Of a stretch of DNA of 64,000 nucleotides, positions 47,713-56,374 are shown one piece after another. The DNA lies in NCBI RefSeq assembly GCF_000423485.1, contig NZ_AUIB01000006.1, forward strand, positions 1 through 64,000, written 5' to 3'. Each line of letters opens with the position of its first letter. Within the stretch, counting starts at the first letter, position 1. A program made the translations under genes and the position numbers. The notes beneath the pieces were generated by a model, which saw only the letters and a list, made by a program, of their open reading frames with translations, was not told the DNA's origin and searched no databases. The DNA is from Propionimicrobium lymphophilum DSM 4903. Its GTDB lineage: Bacteria; Actinomycetota; Actinomycetes; Propionibacteriales; Propionibacteriaceae.

Positions 47713-49545
47713 ATGAGCGTGCTTTCCACTTCGCCACGTAAACACGTCGCTTGGCTGTTTGAAACTGCCCGTTACGCCTACTCAGACCTGCCAGCCACGA
47801 GAATAAGAATCGGCGACGAGTGGCACACCCAAACATATGAAGAACTGCACGCCAGGGTTCAGCAGATCGCCGCAGCCTTAATCAACGCAGGCATCGAACG
47901 CGGAGACCGTGTCGGACTTCTAGCCTCGAACATGCCGCAGTGGACACAGATCGACCTGGCTACGGCGACGATCGGCGCGGCTTTGGTGCCGCTCTATTCG
48001 ACCTCGACAGCCGAGCAGATCGAACACATTTGCGCCGATTCTGGTGTGAAAATTCTTTTCACCGGCGACGAGCAGCAGACGAGAAGCGCCCAGGAAGCCG
48101 CACCGAAGCTGGGCGAGCTGCAGAAGATCATCTCGCTGCATGACGTCGAGGGCGTCGAAAATCTAGAGGCATTTGCGCCCCATCAGGAGCCCAGCGAAGA
48201 CCAGTCCGAAGCCATCCGACGCAGGATGGTGGCAGCCAGCCCGAACGACATTTTCTCCATCACCTACACGTCTGGAACGACCGGTGACCCGCGGGGAGTC
48301 GTTATCAGTCATAAGGCGATGTTCACCCAGCTCGAGGCGCTAGACCAATTTTTCGACCTAGACACCTCAGACCACAGCCTCTGCTTCCTGCCGCTTTCGC
48401 ACGCTCTCGAGCGCGGTTGGAGCGCATTCGTGATGGCTAGCGGCTGCATGAACACCTACGTGCCCGACACTCGAAAAGTTGCGGAACTTCTGGTTCTTGC
48501 CCAGCCGACGATGCTGGTTAGCGTCCCCAAACTTTACGAGACGGTGTTCAAGGAAGCCCGCCGGAAGGTCTCAAAGTCCAAAATTAGTAAGGCCATCTTC
48601 GCCTGGGCCCTTCGAGTCGGCGCCCGGATGCAGAAGTCGTTCGTCAAAGGCCGCAAGCCCCAGTTGTGGTGGCGCGCTCAACTTCCGCTCGCTGACAAGC
48701 TGGTGTTAAAGAACGTTCGCGAAGCGATGGGCGGGCGAAAGACACTGCTGGCTTGTGGGGGAGCGCCGCTTCGCATCGAGGTGGAGCACTTCTTCAGTTC
48801 CTGCGGAATGCCGATCCTCACCGGCTACGGGCTCACCGAAGCCGCACCTCTGGTCAGCTTTAACAGGCCCAACTATCACCGCGAGGGCAGCTGCGGTCCG
48901 GTCATTCCCGGCGGCGAGATCGCAATCGGTCTCAACTCCGAGATCTACTATCGCGGCGAAAATCTGATGGACGGCTACTGGAACAACCCCAAAGCCACCG
49001 CGGAGGCCATCGACGAAGAAGGCTGGCTGCACACCGGCGACATGGGTTACGTGGACGAGGACGGCTTCCTCTTCATCACCGACAGGCTCAAGGACATCAT
49101 CGTCACCATCGGCGGAAAAAACGTCTCGCCGGCACCCATCGAGGACATGCTGCTGGCCGATCCGCTTTTTGAGCAGGCCGTGATCCTCGGCAACAACAGG
49201 CCATACCTGACGCTGTTGGTCAAACCATCTATGCCGGCCCTCGAAGAGATCTCCGAGAAACTGCACATTGCTCACGACGACTTCAAGCAGGTGCTGGAAA
49301 ATAGCGAGGTCCTAGAGGAAATCCGAAAGGGCGTCGAAGAGATCACGGAGAAACTACCGCGTCAGGAGCAGATCCGCGACATCAGGCTGCTGCCCGACGG
49401 ATTTACGCTAGAAAACGGGCTGCTGACACCGTCGCTGAAAATTAAGCGCCGCGAGGTGGAGGACCGTTTCCGCGAGGTGATCGAAGACATGTACACCAAG
49501 CTCGCTGAGAAAAAAGAAGAGCGAAACAGGCAAGAGAAGAAGTAG
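47713..49545 (+). CDS. Long-chain fatty acid-CoA ligase (FadD15-like)
   Basis: This AMP-forming enzyme activates fatty acids to acyl-CoA for membrane lipid or beta-oxidation use. The 610-aa protein has the AMP-binding motif [18 protein letters not shown] near residues 187-204, the linker [14 protein letters not shown], and [28 protein letters not shown] with the catalytic region [16 protein letters not shown] lies 7 nt before the ATG, matching the leaderless pattern. The order with the downstream acyltransferase, DAHP synthase and PASTA kinase resembles M. tuberculosis fadD15 to pknL. Confidence 0.93.
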   Translation: MSVLSTSPRKHVAWLFETARYAYSDLPATRIRIGDEWHTQTYEELHARVQQIAAALINAGIERGDRVGLLASNMPQWTQIDLATATIGAALVPLYSTSTAEQIEHICADSGVKILFTGDEQQTRSAQEAAPKLGELQKIISLHDVEGVENLEAFAPHQEPSEDQSEAIRRRMVAASPNDIFSITYTSGTTGDPRGVVISHKAMFTQLEALDQFFDLDTSDHSLCFLPLSHALERGWSAFVMASGCMNTYVPDTRKVAELLVLAQPTMLVSVPKLYETVFKEARRKVSKSKISKAIFAWALRVGARMQKSFVKGRKPQLWWRAQLPLADKLVLKNVREAMGGRKTLLACGGAPLRIEVEHFFSSCGMPILTGYGLTEAAPLVSFNRPNYHREGSCGPVIPGGEIAIGLNSEIYYRGENLMDGYWNNPKATAEAIDEEGWLHTGDMGYVDEDGFLFITDRLKDIIVTIGGKNVSPAPIEDMLLADPLFEQAVILGNNRPYLTLLVKPSMPALEEISEKLHIAHDDFKQVLENSEVLEEIRKGVEEITEKLPRQEQIRDIRLLPDGFTLENGLLTPSLKIKRREVEDRFREVIEDMYTKLAEKKEERNRQEKK

Positions 49546-49553
49546 ACAAAAAT

Positions 49554-49579
49554 GTCCCGGCAGGTTTTCCTGCCGGGAC
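49554..49579. terminator. Bidirectional terminator after fadD
   Basis: GTCCCGGCAGG (49554-49564) and CCTGCCGGGAC (49569-49579) form an 11-bp perfect stem with a TTTT loop, followed by TTTCTATT, and by ATTTTTG on the other strand. It separates fadD from the convergent sunset-domain gene. Confidence 0.88.
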
Positions 49580-49595
49580 TTTCTATTGCCTGAAT

Positions 49596-50408
49596 TTAGC
49601 GCTGCGCCTTGGTGAAGCCAGCAGCCTTGGCTGCCTCCTCGCTCTTGAACCAGACGTCGGCGTTGGTGGCCTCGAAGCCGCCGGTGCCGGGAACGTGGTA
49701 CTTCATCGAGCGCTCATTGCCCTTGATGGTGAACTCCGCCGGGGGCTCGTCGCCCACGTATGCGTCGTCACCATACTTGTTTTTTTCGTTCTTGCCCTCT
49801 TCCTCGGAACGCTTGGGCTTTTCGTCCTCAGACTCCTCTGCGGGCTTGTTCCAGTCCGAATCCTTGAAGTTGCGGTTCGGCTCCTGCGGGGTCCAGCCGT
49901 CATCGGAATCGCCGAGGAACGAGCGGACGAACCAAACCACGCCAGCAACTGCTGCAGCGATGCTGACGAAAATGAACGTTCCGCGAACCAAGCTGCGCCT
50001 CTTGCGGGGCTCGGGAAGGACCGGCTTGGGCAGGGAAAGATCGCCACGAAGAGCAGCAACCGCTGCGGCGCCCCTGTCAGTGGCCTCCTGAACCGTCGGG
50101 TTCAGCTGGGCCTGTTTCCACGCCTTCTGAATGCGGGGAACGACTTCTTTGTCTACGGCCTTAGCGACATCGTGGTAAGCATTGCTGACTGCGGGCTGAA
50201 CCTTAGAAACAGCCTTGTCGACGGCCGGCGCGACGTTCTTCTTATAAGCGCGGGACACATCGTCGAAAGTTTCGGATGCAGCGTTCGCAGCCTTCTTTGC
50301 GTGCGGAGCAATGAAATCTGCCACGTCGTCGAGGGCGTGCTTGGTGTTGGCGGCGGCCTCTTCGGCGGCAGCCTTGGCCTTGCGTGCGGCCTTTCGTTCG
50401 TTGAACAT
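49596..50408 (-). CDS. Sunset-domain membrane protein
   Basis: The 270-aa protein has an Ala/Lys-rich amphipathic N-terminal region (residues 1-130, apolipoprotein-like repeats such as DKAVSKVQPAVSNAYHDVAKAV), one membrane span (GTFIFVSIAAAVAGVVWFV, near residues 144-163), a Glu/Lys-rich acidic linker and a C-terminal sunset domain (FTIKGNERSMKYHVPGTGGF, then TNADVWFKSEEAAKAAGF). Sunset domains occur at the C-terminus of several actinobacterial membrane proteins and resemble Ada-type metal-binding modules; function unknown. It is probably an envelope-associated protein. Confidence 0.78.
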   Translation of the reverse strand: MFNERKAARKAKAAAEEAAANTKHALDDVADFIAPHAKKAANAASETFDDVSRAYKKNVAPAVDKAVSKVQPAVSNAYHDVAKAVDKEVVPRIQKAWKQAQLNPTVQEATDRGAAAVAALRGDLSLPKPVLPEPRKRRSLVRGTFIFVSIAAAVAGVVWFVRSFLGDSDDGWTPQEPNRNFKDSDWNKPAEESEDEKPKRSEEEGKNEKNKYGDDAYVGDEPPAEFTIKGNERSMKYHVPGTGGFEATNADVWFKSEEAAKAAGFTKAQR

Positions 50409-50592
50409 TTTAAGATCTCCGATCTTGTTTGGGGCTCGTAATCGAGCTTGCTCGTAGTCGAGCTACATTCAACGTTACTTCGCTAGCGACAGGATCAAGT
50501 GGACGGAGCAAAATTCATAGGTTTTATACAGCATGGAATTGTGCTTTGGGATACCGGTAAACTGGCTTGCGAAAGAAAAGATAGGAGCAAGC

Positions 50593-51102
50593 GTGACGCA
50601 AGCAACCATCCACACTAACCACGGCGACATCGTGGTTAAGCTGTTTGAAAACGAGGCCCCGAAGACGGTCCGTAACTTCGTTGAGCTCGCCACCGGCAAG
50701 CGCGAATATCGTGACCCTCGCGACGGCTCGGTGAAGACCGATAACTACTACGACGGCACCATCTTCCACCGCATCATCGATAACTTCATGATTCAGGGTG
50801 GAGACCCGACCGGCACCGGTCGTGGCGGCCCCGGCTACCAATTCGGTGACGAATTTCACCCCGAGCTCAAGTTCGACCGTCCGTATCTGCTGGCAATGGC
50901 CAACGCTGGCCCCGGCACCAACGGCTCGCAGTTCTTCATTACCACCGTCGAGACCCCGTGGCTGAACATGCGTCACACCATCTTCGGTGAGGTTGTTGAC
51001 GAGGATTCTCAGAAGGTCGTCGACGAGATCGGGAAGGTGGCCACCAATGCCGCCGACCGTCCGCTCGAAGACGTAGTCATCAACTCGATCGACTTCGAGT
51101 AA
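50593..51102 (+). CDS. Peptidyl-prolyl cis-trans isomerase, cyclophilin type
   Basis: This 169-aa cytoplasmic cyclophilin speeds proline isomerisation during folding. It retains the family signature: [30 protein letters not shown] and [18 protein letters not shown], with active-site Arg, Phe and Gln. GTG 50593 with AGGAG 6 nt upstream is the start; the longer frame to 50533 is not supported. It has no signal peptide. It resembles M. tuberculosis PpiA in length and order. Confidence 0.95.
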   Translation: MTQATIHTNHGDIVVKLFENEAPKTVRNFVELATGKREYRDPRDGSVKTDNYYDGTIFHRIIDNFMIQGGDPTGTGRGGPGYQFGDEFHPELKFDRPYLLAMANAGPGTNGSQFFITTVETPWLNMRHTIFGEVVDEDSQKVVDEIGKVATNAADRPLEDVVINSIDFE

Positions 51103-51109
51103 AACCTAA

Positions 51110-51143
51110 AAAAATTGCGCTGCCGACAGGCAGCGCAATTTTT
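51110..51143. terminator. Bidirectional terminator after the cyclophilin gene
   Basis: AAAAATTGCGCTGCC (51110-51124) and GGCAGCGCAATTTTT (51129-51143) form a perfect 15-bp stem with a GACA loop and T-runs on both strands. It serves the convergent Lrp-domain gene as well. Confidence 0.93.
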
Positions 51144-51419
51144 TTATTCGCCAATGTTGAAAGTGGCCTCTAAGTCAACCTTGCTGTAGGCGCGGAAGGC
51201 CAGGTGTGAACTGGTGTCGATGACCCCTTCCACCTTGTTTAGCTTGTCGGAGATGACCGACGAGATCTCGTCGAATTCACGCACTCGCACCATGACTACC
51301 AGGTCGATGTCGCCAGTCACCGAGTAAACCTCGCTGACGCCGTCAATGTTTGCGATTTCCTGCGCAACCTCGGGGATGCGGGAGCTTTCTACCTGTACAA
51401 ATGCGATTGCCGTAATCAT
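51144..51419 (-). CDS. Stand-alone Lrp/AsnC ligand-binding (RAM) domain protein
   Basis: The 91-aa product is only the C-terminal effector domain of Lrp/AsnC regulators: TAIAFVQVESSRIPEVAQEIANIDGVSEVYSVTGDIDLVVMVRVREFDEISSVI. It has no DNA-binding helix-turn-helix. Such short RAM-domain proteins bind amino acids and may modulate full-length Lrp proteins; their role in actinobacteria is not settled. The start is ATG 51419, since the upstream extension of the frame is low-complexity and the -10 element TAGACT lies 7 nt before this ATG. Confidence 0.88.
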   Translation of the reverse strand: MITAIAFVQVESSRIPEVAQEIANIDGVSEVYSVTGDIDLVVMVRVREFDEISSVISDKLNKVEGVIDTSSHLAFRAYSKVDLEATFNIGE

Positions 51420-51481
51420 GGCCTCAAGTCTAGCCACTCGTTCGCCAAAAGAACCGACCTGTTTCGAACGATCAGCCGTTT

Positions 51482-53167
51482 TTAGGCATCTAGTTTCACC
51501 ATTTGCGGCGCTCCCGCATTGCTGGGGATGGCCCAATCTCCTTCGATCTGCATTAACCGCACGCCCGGGCTTTCGAGCCAGTTGGCGATGCATTCTGCCT
51601 CCTCGACTGAGCCGGCGGGCAGGCCATGTTGTGGTTTAGGAACGGTTGCGCTGACCCGTAGCGCTTCGTCCGCTATTGCGAGAGCGGATTCACCACGCTT
51701 AGCGCGGGCGGCTCCGGCCAGGAAACCGTACTTTACGATGTTGATCTGCCACCCACCAGCGTTGGGGCTTGCGGCGACGATCAGTGGGCAATGGGTCAAC
51801 GCTTTCAGCCTTTGCCAACGCAGGATGGTTCTTTGATAGAGGCCGAGCCTGTCCCTGACGACGCCTGCCTCCTCAAAACGTTCTTGTGCGCTGAGGGTTC
51901 GCATCTGTTCGCTAAGCGATTCAGTGATTGCCCGCACGTCGTAGGTCGACCGGATCGCTTCGTCCAGGGCCAGTGAATATAGCTCGCCAAGCGTCTCGTC
52001 ATCGCCTCGGCAAGGGGCAAAACAGCGATTTAATTGGGCTAACGCGCAGCTAGAAGAAATAGAGCGCGGCCCGATGCGTTGAGTGCACTGACGCAGCTTG
52101 AACGATTGGGAGAGGACCAGCGCTAGTTCTTGGGCGACCCTTCTGCTGACGCAGGGCCCAAAATATTTGGCATCGTCGGTGATTTTCGAGACCACCGAGA
52201 ACCTCGGCCAGCGCTCGTTGGTTAGTTTCAGCCAGGCCAGCTTGTGTTGGCGACGAGAACGACGGTTATAGTGCGGCTGCTGGGAATTGATCGTTCGCAG
52301 CTCGCGGATTTCGGCCTCTAGGGGAGTCTGGCAGACGATGGCTTCCACGCCCGTGGAGATGCGAACCATCTCTTCCATGCGCCCGCGCGTCTCCGACGCA
52401 GTGAAGTAGGTGGCAACCCTCTTTTTGATGTTCACCGACTTGCCGACGTACAGAATCTCCCGGCTGCCATCCTTGTGAGATTTGTCCGTGTAGAACTGAT
52501 AGATGCCCGGTTCCTCGGGAAGATCCTTCGCCCATACCCGCTTGGCTCGTCGCTGCGGGGAAACGTGGTGGGCGTATTCGAGGAGATCTTCGAGCGTAGT
52601 TACGCCAAGCGCGCCGACCCGCTCTAATAAGCCGTGCAGCACGTAGACGGTTGCTCGGGCGTCGTCGAGTGCGCGGTGCGTCGGCATCTCTGGGACCTTG
52701 AAGAATGCAGAAAGTGTGGACAGCTTGCAATTGCGGACTTCGTCGCGCAGCAGGGTGTGCCTGGCTAGCTTGACGGTGTCTACAACCTGGTTACCAGGCC
52801 ATTCGTAGCCCAAGTTCGCGCAGGCACGTTTCAGAAAACCAACGTCGAAGCTCGCGTTGTGCGCAACCAGAACCGTCCCGCGAGCGAACTCTAAAAAGCT
52901 CGGCAGCACTGTATTGATGGTTGGTGCATCGGCAACCATGCGGTCGGAGATGCCAGTCAGCACCGTGATGTTTGCGGGAATATGCATTTGGGGGTTCACG
53001 AGCGTGGCGAATTCGCCTTCAGCCTCGCCGCCACGAACCTTAACAGCGCCGATCTCGGTGATTGCCGCACCCTCTCCAACACCCGTCGTCTCGAGGTCGA
53101 CGACGCAAAAACTGACGTCGAACAACGGCACGCCGAGGTCGTCAAAGCTGGGCTGTAAAGGTTTCAT
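51482..53167 (-). CDS. DnaQ exonuclease-UvrC (Cho-like) fusion, DNA repair
   Basis: The 561-aa protein joins a DEDD 3'-5' exonuclease domain (VVDLETTG at residues 22-29, AHNASFDVGFL, THRALDDARAT) to a GIY-YIG nuclease domain of the UvrC N-terminal/Cho type (EEPGIYQFYTD...EILYVGKSVNIKKRV near residues 220-260) and a UvrC-like C-terminal part with UvrB-interaction-like helices. M. tuberculosis Rv2191 has the same fusion. It probably trims and incises damaged DNA alongside UvrABC. ATG 53167 is the start, because a PafBC-type promoter places its -10 exactly 7 nt upstream; the frame itself extends to 53197. Confidence 0.9.
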   Translation of the reverse strand: MKPLQPSFDDLGVPLFDVSFCVVDLETTGVGEGAAITEIGAVKVRGGEAEGEFATLVNPQMHIPANITVLTGISDRMVADAPTINTVLPSFLEFARGTVLVAHNASFDVGFLKRACANLGYEWPGNQVVDTVKLARHTLLRDEVRNCKLSTLSAFFKVPEMPTHRALDDARATVYVLHGLLERVGALGVTTLEDLLEYAHHVSPQRRAKRVWAKDLPEEPGIYQFYTDKSHKDGSREILYVGKSVNIKKRVATYFTASETRGRMEEMVRISTGVEAIVCQTPLEAEIRELRTINSQQPHYNRRSRRQHKLAWLKLTNERWPRFSVVSKITDDAKYFGPCVSRRVAQELALVLSQSFKLRQCTQRIGPRSISSSCALAQLNRCFAPCRGDDETLGELYSLALDEAIRSTYDVRAITESLSEQMRTLSAQERFEEAGVVRDRLGLYQRTILRWQRLKALTHCPLIVAASPNAGGWQINIVKYGFLAGAARAKRGESALAIADEALRVSATVPKPQHGLPAGSVEEAECIANWLESPGVRLMQIEGDWAIPSNAGAPQMVKLDA

Positions 53168-53174
53168 GCATTCG

Positions 53175-53197
53175 ACGCTAGTAGGCGCCACTGACAA
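53175..53197 (-). promoter_or_regulatory. PafBC-type promoter of the dnaQ-uvrC gene
   Basis: On the minus strand TTGTCAGTG (53197-53189), 8 nt, then TAGCGT (53180-53175); ATG follows after 7 nt. It is an exact match to tTGTCRgtg-N8-TAnnnT. Confidence 0.85.
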
Positions 53198-53326
53198 TTT
53201 TTTAACAATGCCTTCCCAGGCTGTGCTCGAGATAGTTCCTCTGAAACACTCTCGCCAGCTGATGTGAGGCTGATAAGAGGGTCAATTTTTCGAATCTGCA
53301 AACTAGGTAATGGCAAACTTGTGCTC

Positions 53327-54316
53327 ATGCGTGCACGGCTACTGGCGATCATCGTTTCGCTTGTCTTGGCGCTTTCGGGCTGCCAGAAAACCCCCGACTT
53401 AGAATGTGTCGCTGAATCCTTGAATCAGTCAGTTAAAGAAGGCGATTCCGCAAAACTGCTGAATGTGCTTTCCGGGCGACGGGCACCGCTGGTTGCAAAG
53501 AATCTCGGTCAGCTCGCCGAGGCCACTTTCGAGCCTTACAAAGACGGGCTTAGGGTCAAGTGGCGAGCGGCCGCTATCGATGCCCCTGCCTGGCATGAGA
53601 TAGGAATAAAAGCTCAAGGCTGCCGGGTCGTGGACGTTTTCCCTAAGGAAGACTCACCGGCTCCGATCTGGTTGAGCCAACAGATCGAGGTTTACTCAGA
53701 CGATGACGTCACCGTGATGGCAGCCCCTCGCGACGCTTCCGGTAATCAGGTGGACAACAGTTCCTGGTTGCTGGCGGCGCACGACGCCGTCGAAACGGTT
53801 CGGGCAGCGGTTCCTGAGCTGAGTTGGGACTCGCGCCTTGTGATTCAGGTGGCCGACAGCATCGAAAGTTTTCACAAAATCACCGGGGGAACGGCCCTAG
53901 ACGGTTCGGCCGCTTACACGCTCGCCCAGGATTTCGCGGATGCGAACGACCAGGCTGCTAGCCATATCATCGTCAACCCGATTCACAAGGTCGACCCGAG
54001 ATTCTTGCTCACGCACGAGGCCGTGCACGTCGCGACTGCGGAACTGGGCGTTCCCGACGATAAGAATATGTGGGTCAGCGAGGGCTATGCAGAGGCGATC
54101 GCGCTGGCTACTAACCCGGAGCGCGCCCAGGAGAGCGAGCGGTTGATCGAAGAGAATGGCCTGCGCCCAGAACAGCCGCCAACAGCCGAGGAGTTCATGT
54201 CCAAGGACCCTAAGATCAGCTCGCTGGCGTACGCGAGGGCAGCGAAACTGGTGGGTGAGGCCGTGAGCAAGGGCAATGTGTTAGTCCAATTGCAGAATCT
54301 GGGTTGGCCTCGCTAA
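53327..54316 (+). CDS. Lipoprotein with HExxH metallopeptidase motif
   Basis: The 329-aa protein starts at ATG 53327 with a lipoprotein signal peptide (ARLLAIIVSLVLALSGC, lipobox Cys19). The extracellular part ends in a gluzincin-like motif THEAVHVAT (HEAVH) followed 18 residues later by a Glu in WVSEGYAEAIAL. This matches M1/peptidase-MA-type catalytic zinc sites. The N-terminal 150 residues have no recognised domain. It could be a cell-surface protease or a regulator of one. The longer frame to 53264 is rejected because it would bury the signal peptide. Confidence 0.7.
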   Translation: MRARLLAIIVSLVLALSGCQKTPDLECVAESLNQSVKEGDSAKLLNVLSGRRAPLVAKNLGQLAEATFEPYKDGLRVKWRAAAIDAPAWHEIGIKAQGCRVVDVFPKEDSPAPIWLSQQIEVYSDDDVTVMAAPRDASGNQVDNSSWLLAAHDAVETVRAAVPELSWDSRLVIQVADSIESFHKITGGTALDGSAAYTLAQDFADANDQAASHIIVNPIHKVDPRFLLTHEAVHVATAELGVPDDKNMWVSEGYAEAIALATNPERAQESERLIEENGLRPEQPPTAEEFMSKDPKISSLAYARAAKLVGEAVSKGNVLVQLQNLGWPR

Positions 54317-54675
54317 AGAACCAGCCCGCCGTCGCCCCTCGGGTCATTATCCTTTGGGATCAGCGTCAATGACACGGCTATTCCTGCACCGAAAAATAGG
54401 ACGGCCATCACCCAGAAGCCTGGATTCAGCATTCTGGCCCACAGCAGCACGATTAGAACCGCTGCGGCGATGAACATGCCTGCGGCAAATCCGGCACGCT
54501 TGGAAAGTGAAATGGGCTCGGGGTCGGGATTCCACTTTGCTGGCTCGTCAGGCTCGGTGCTTTCGATCGCGTCGGACATGGAGAACCACTTCTTGGGCTC
54601 AGAAAAGCTGGGACCGACGTTCTCGCCGAACTCCTCTTTTATTAACTTCGCAAACTCTTCGTCTGTGTCCGACAC
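54313..54675 (-). CDS. Small two-span membrane protein, hypothetical
   Basis: The 120-aa protein has an acidic N-terminal half (MSDTDEEFAKLIKEEFGENVGPSF, DEPAKWNPDPEPISLSKR) and two membrane spans (AGFAAGMFIAAAVLIVLLWARML and FWVMAVLFFGAGIAVSLTLI). Its stop overlaps that of the convergent lipoprotein gene by 4 bp. Homologues of this size and pattern are common in actinobacteria near plsC/aroG; function is unknown. Confidence 0.65.
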   Translation of the reverse strand: MSDTDEEFAKLIKEEFGENVGPSFSEPKKWFSMSDAIESTEPDEPAKWNPDPEPISLSKRAGFAAGMFIAAAVLIVLLWARMLNPGFWVMAVLFFGAGIAVSLTLIPKDNDPRGDGGLVL

Positions 54676-54739
54676 GTTTTCTCACTCCTCAGGGCTCGGC
54701 AAAGCTCCTAACGTCTGTGTCATTGCATAAACTAAAGGA

Positions 54740-55537
54740 ATGGACACTGAGCGCGCCGAAAACAAACCCGATAACAACGCTAGCCGCGGTTACCAACCAG
54801 GCAACATCTGGTATCGCCTTTTCCGTAACCTCATCTTCACACCAATCGTAAAGTGGTTCTGGAAAGTTGAAGTTATCGGTGCCGAAAACATCCCGGCGAA
54901 CGGCTGCGTGATCGCGGCCAATCACATCGACGCGGGCGATACCATCGCGCTGCCTGCTGCGCTGAAACCCGCAATGATCTTCCCCGCCAAGAAGGAATTG
55001 TTCGAGGGTAAAAACCTGGGCGGAAAGATCGTCGCATGGTTCCTCAAGCTCGTCGGGCAGGTGCCCATCGATCGATCCGGCGGAAAGGCATCCGTTAGCG
55101 GCCTGGAGGAAATCGAGCAGAAACTCTCCGCAGGCCACGCCATCGGTATCTTTCCGGAGGGCTCCAGGAGCACCGACGGGCGTCTCTACAAGGGCCACAC
55201 CGGAGTTGCCCGAATGGCGCTCGAGGTGAACAAACCCGTCGTCCCGGTCGGGTTGATCAACACCAGGCTGCTGAAAAATAAACTCGGCCTGCCCACCATG
55301 GAGAACGCGAAAATCGTCATCGGCAAGCCGCTCGACTACAGCCGTTTCCACGATTTCCGAAACAACATAAAAGTTGGCCGATGGGTGACCAACGACATCA
55401 TGGCCCACATCCAAGAGGTCACCGGTCAGGAGTACGTAGACGTCTACCTGAGCGCAGTGAAACGAGGAAAACTCAGCGGCGAGGCCCTAGAAAAGCACGT
55501 CAAAGATACCCCCAGCCTCGAGGAGCCTCAGCTATGA
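54740..55537 (+). CDS. 1-acyl-sn-glycerol-3-phosphate acyltransferase (PlsC family)
   Basis: This 265-aa membrane-associated enzyme adds the second acyl chain to lysophosphatidate. It has the HX4D motif in AANHIDAGDTIAL, the FPEGSRSTDGRLYKG motif and PVVPVGLIN. TAAACT lies 6 nt before the ATG. A second, degenerate paralogue begins within its stop codon. Location between fadD and aroG matches the M. tuberculosis Rv2182c neighbourhood, suggesting a role in membrane phospholipid synthesis. Confidence 0.92.
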   Translation: MDTERAENKPDNNASRGYQPGNIWYRLFRNLIFTPIVKWFWKVEVIGAENIPANGCVIAANHIDAGDTIALPAALKPAMIFPAKKELFEGKNLGGKIVAWFLKLVGQVPIDRSGGKASVSGLEEIEQKLSAGHAIGIFPEGSRSTDGRLYKGHTGVARMALEVNKPVVPVGLINTRLLKNKLGLPTMENAKIVIGKPLDYSRFHDFRNNIKVGRWVTNDIMAHIQEVTGQEYVDVYLSAVKRGKLSGEALEKHVKDTPSLEEPQL

Positions 55538-56316
55538 GTAACTTCTTCGAGCGCGTGAAACACAGCCTGAAAATAGGCTGGTCAAGGCTGCGGGCGACAT
55601 TCCGTGCCGACGTCATTGGGCAAGAAAATCTTCCCGACGGCGCGTTCATATTGGCATGTAATTTTGTTCATTCCACCGATTCTCTGAGAATCGTCAATTC
55701 GCTCGGCCGAAGAGTAGTTTCGCTCTCCAGGCTTAACCCGACGAAGCGAGACACTCCCACGGCGCGTCAGGAACGCGCGCTAAGCACGTTATCCAAGGGA
55801 AAGGGCGTGCTAATCTTTCCTGAAGGCGCGCCGAGCCTCGACGGACGCCTGCACAGGGGCCGTCCCGAGGCAGTTGCTTTGGCTATCAAGGCCGACGTTC
55901 CGCTAATTCCTGCCGCCCTGGTTAGAGCGAAAGATCCCCAATCGGAATATGAGTTGAGGATTGGCGAGGCGGTCTCGCTGGATCGTTACCGCGACGCCGG
56001 AGCCGCCAGCGATAAGGTCGAGGGCTTCTGGTTGCGGGGAGCTTCTGATTTGCTGATGCTCAAAATTAGCGAGCTAAGCGGTCAGGAGTACAGCGACCTC
56101 TACCCGATGCAGGCCCGAGAGCTCAAAAAGCAACAGGTTGCAGCCAGCCAGCAGCGCGCCCAAAGCCAATGGGAGGATTACCAGCGCGAGCAGGAAAAGG
56201 CCAAGGAAGAGGCAGAGCGCGTCGAAGAAGCCGAGCGCGCCGAGCTGCTTGAGGCCGCGAAAGCCGCCAAGGAGTACGTGAAAAGGCTCGCGGCAGAGGA
56301 AAACAAGGGGCGTTAG
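55534..56316 (+). CDS. Degenerate PlsC paralogue lacking the catalytic histidine
   Basis: The 260-aa protein is a paralogue of the gene it overlaps (ATGA). The alignment NHIDAGD of the upstream enzyme against NFVHSTD here shows the catalytic His of HX4D replaced by Phe, while the second motif survives (FPEGAPSLDGRLHRG). A charged coiled coil with Glu/Ala/Lys repeats occupies the last 60 residues (QREQEKAKEEAERVEEAERAEL). It may act as a regulatory pseudoenzyme or partner of the active PlsC. ATG 55534 is fixed by the overlap; the longer frame is noise. Confidence 0.78.
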   Translation: MSNFFERVKHSLKIGWSRLRATFRADVIGQENLPDGAFILACNFVHSTDSLRIVNSLGRRVVSLSRLNPTKRDTPTARQERALSTLSKGKGVLIFPEGAPSLDGRLHRGRPEAVALAIKADVPLIPAALVRAKDPQSEYELRIGEAVSLDRYRDAGAASDKVEGFWLRGASDLLMLKISELSGQEYSDLYPMQARELKKQQVAASQQRAQSQWEDYQREQEKAKEEAERVEEAERAELLEAAKAAKEYVKRLAAEENKGR

Positions 56317-56374
56317 GGGTCCGGCTGCCGGGCAAAAATAGTCTGGCTTGACGCTGTCGCTTATTCTTAATGGT

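Noticed and set aside
53101-53125. A fifth palindrome copy (CAAAAACTGACG) in the dnaQ-uvrC gene
   Set aside because: Only half an arm is present, with no second arm or 12-nt loop.
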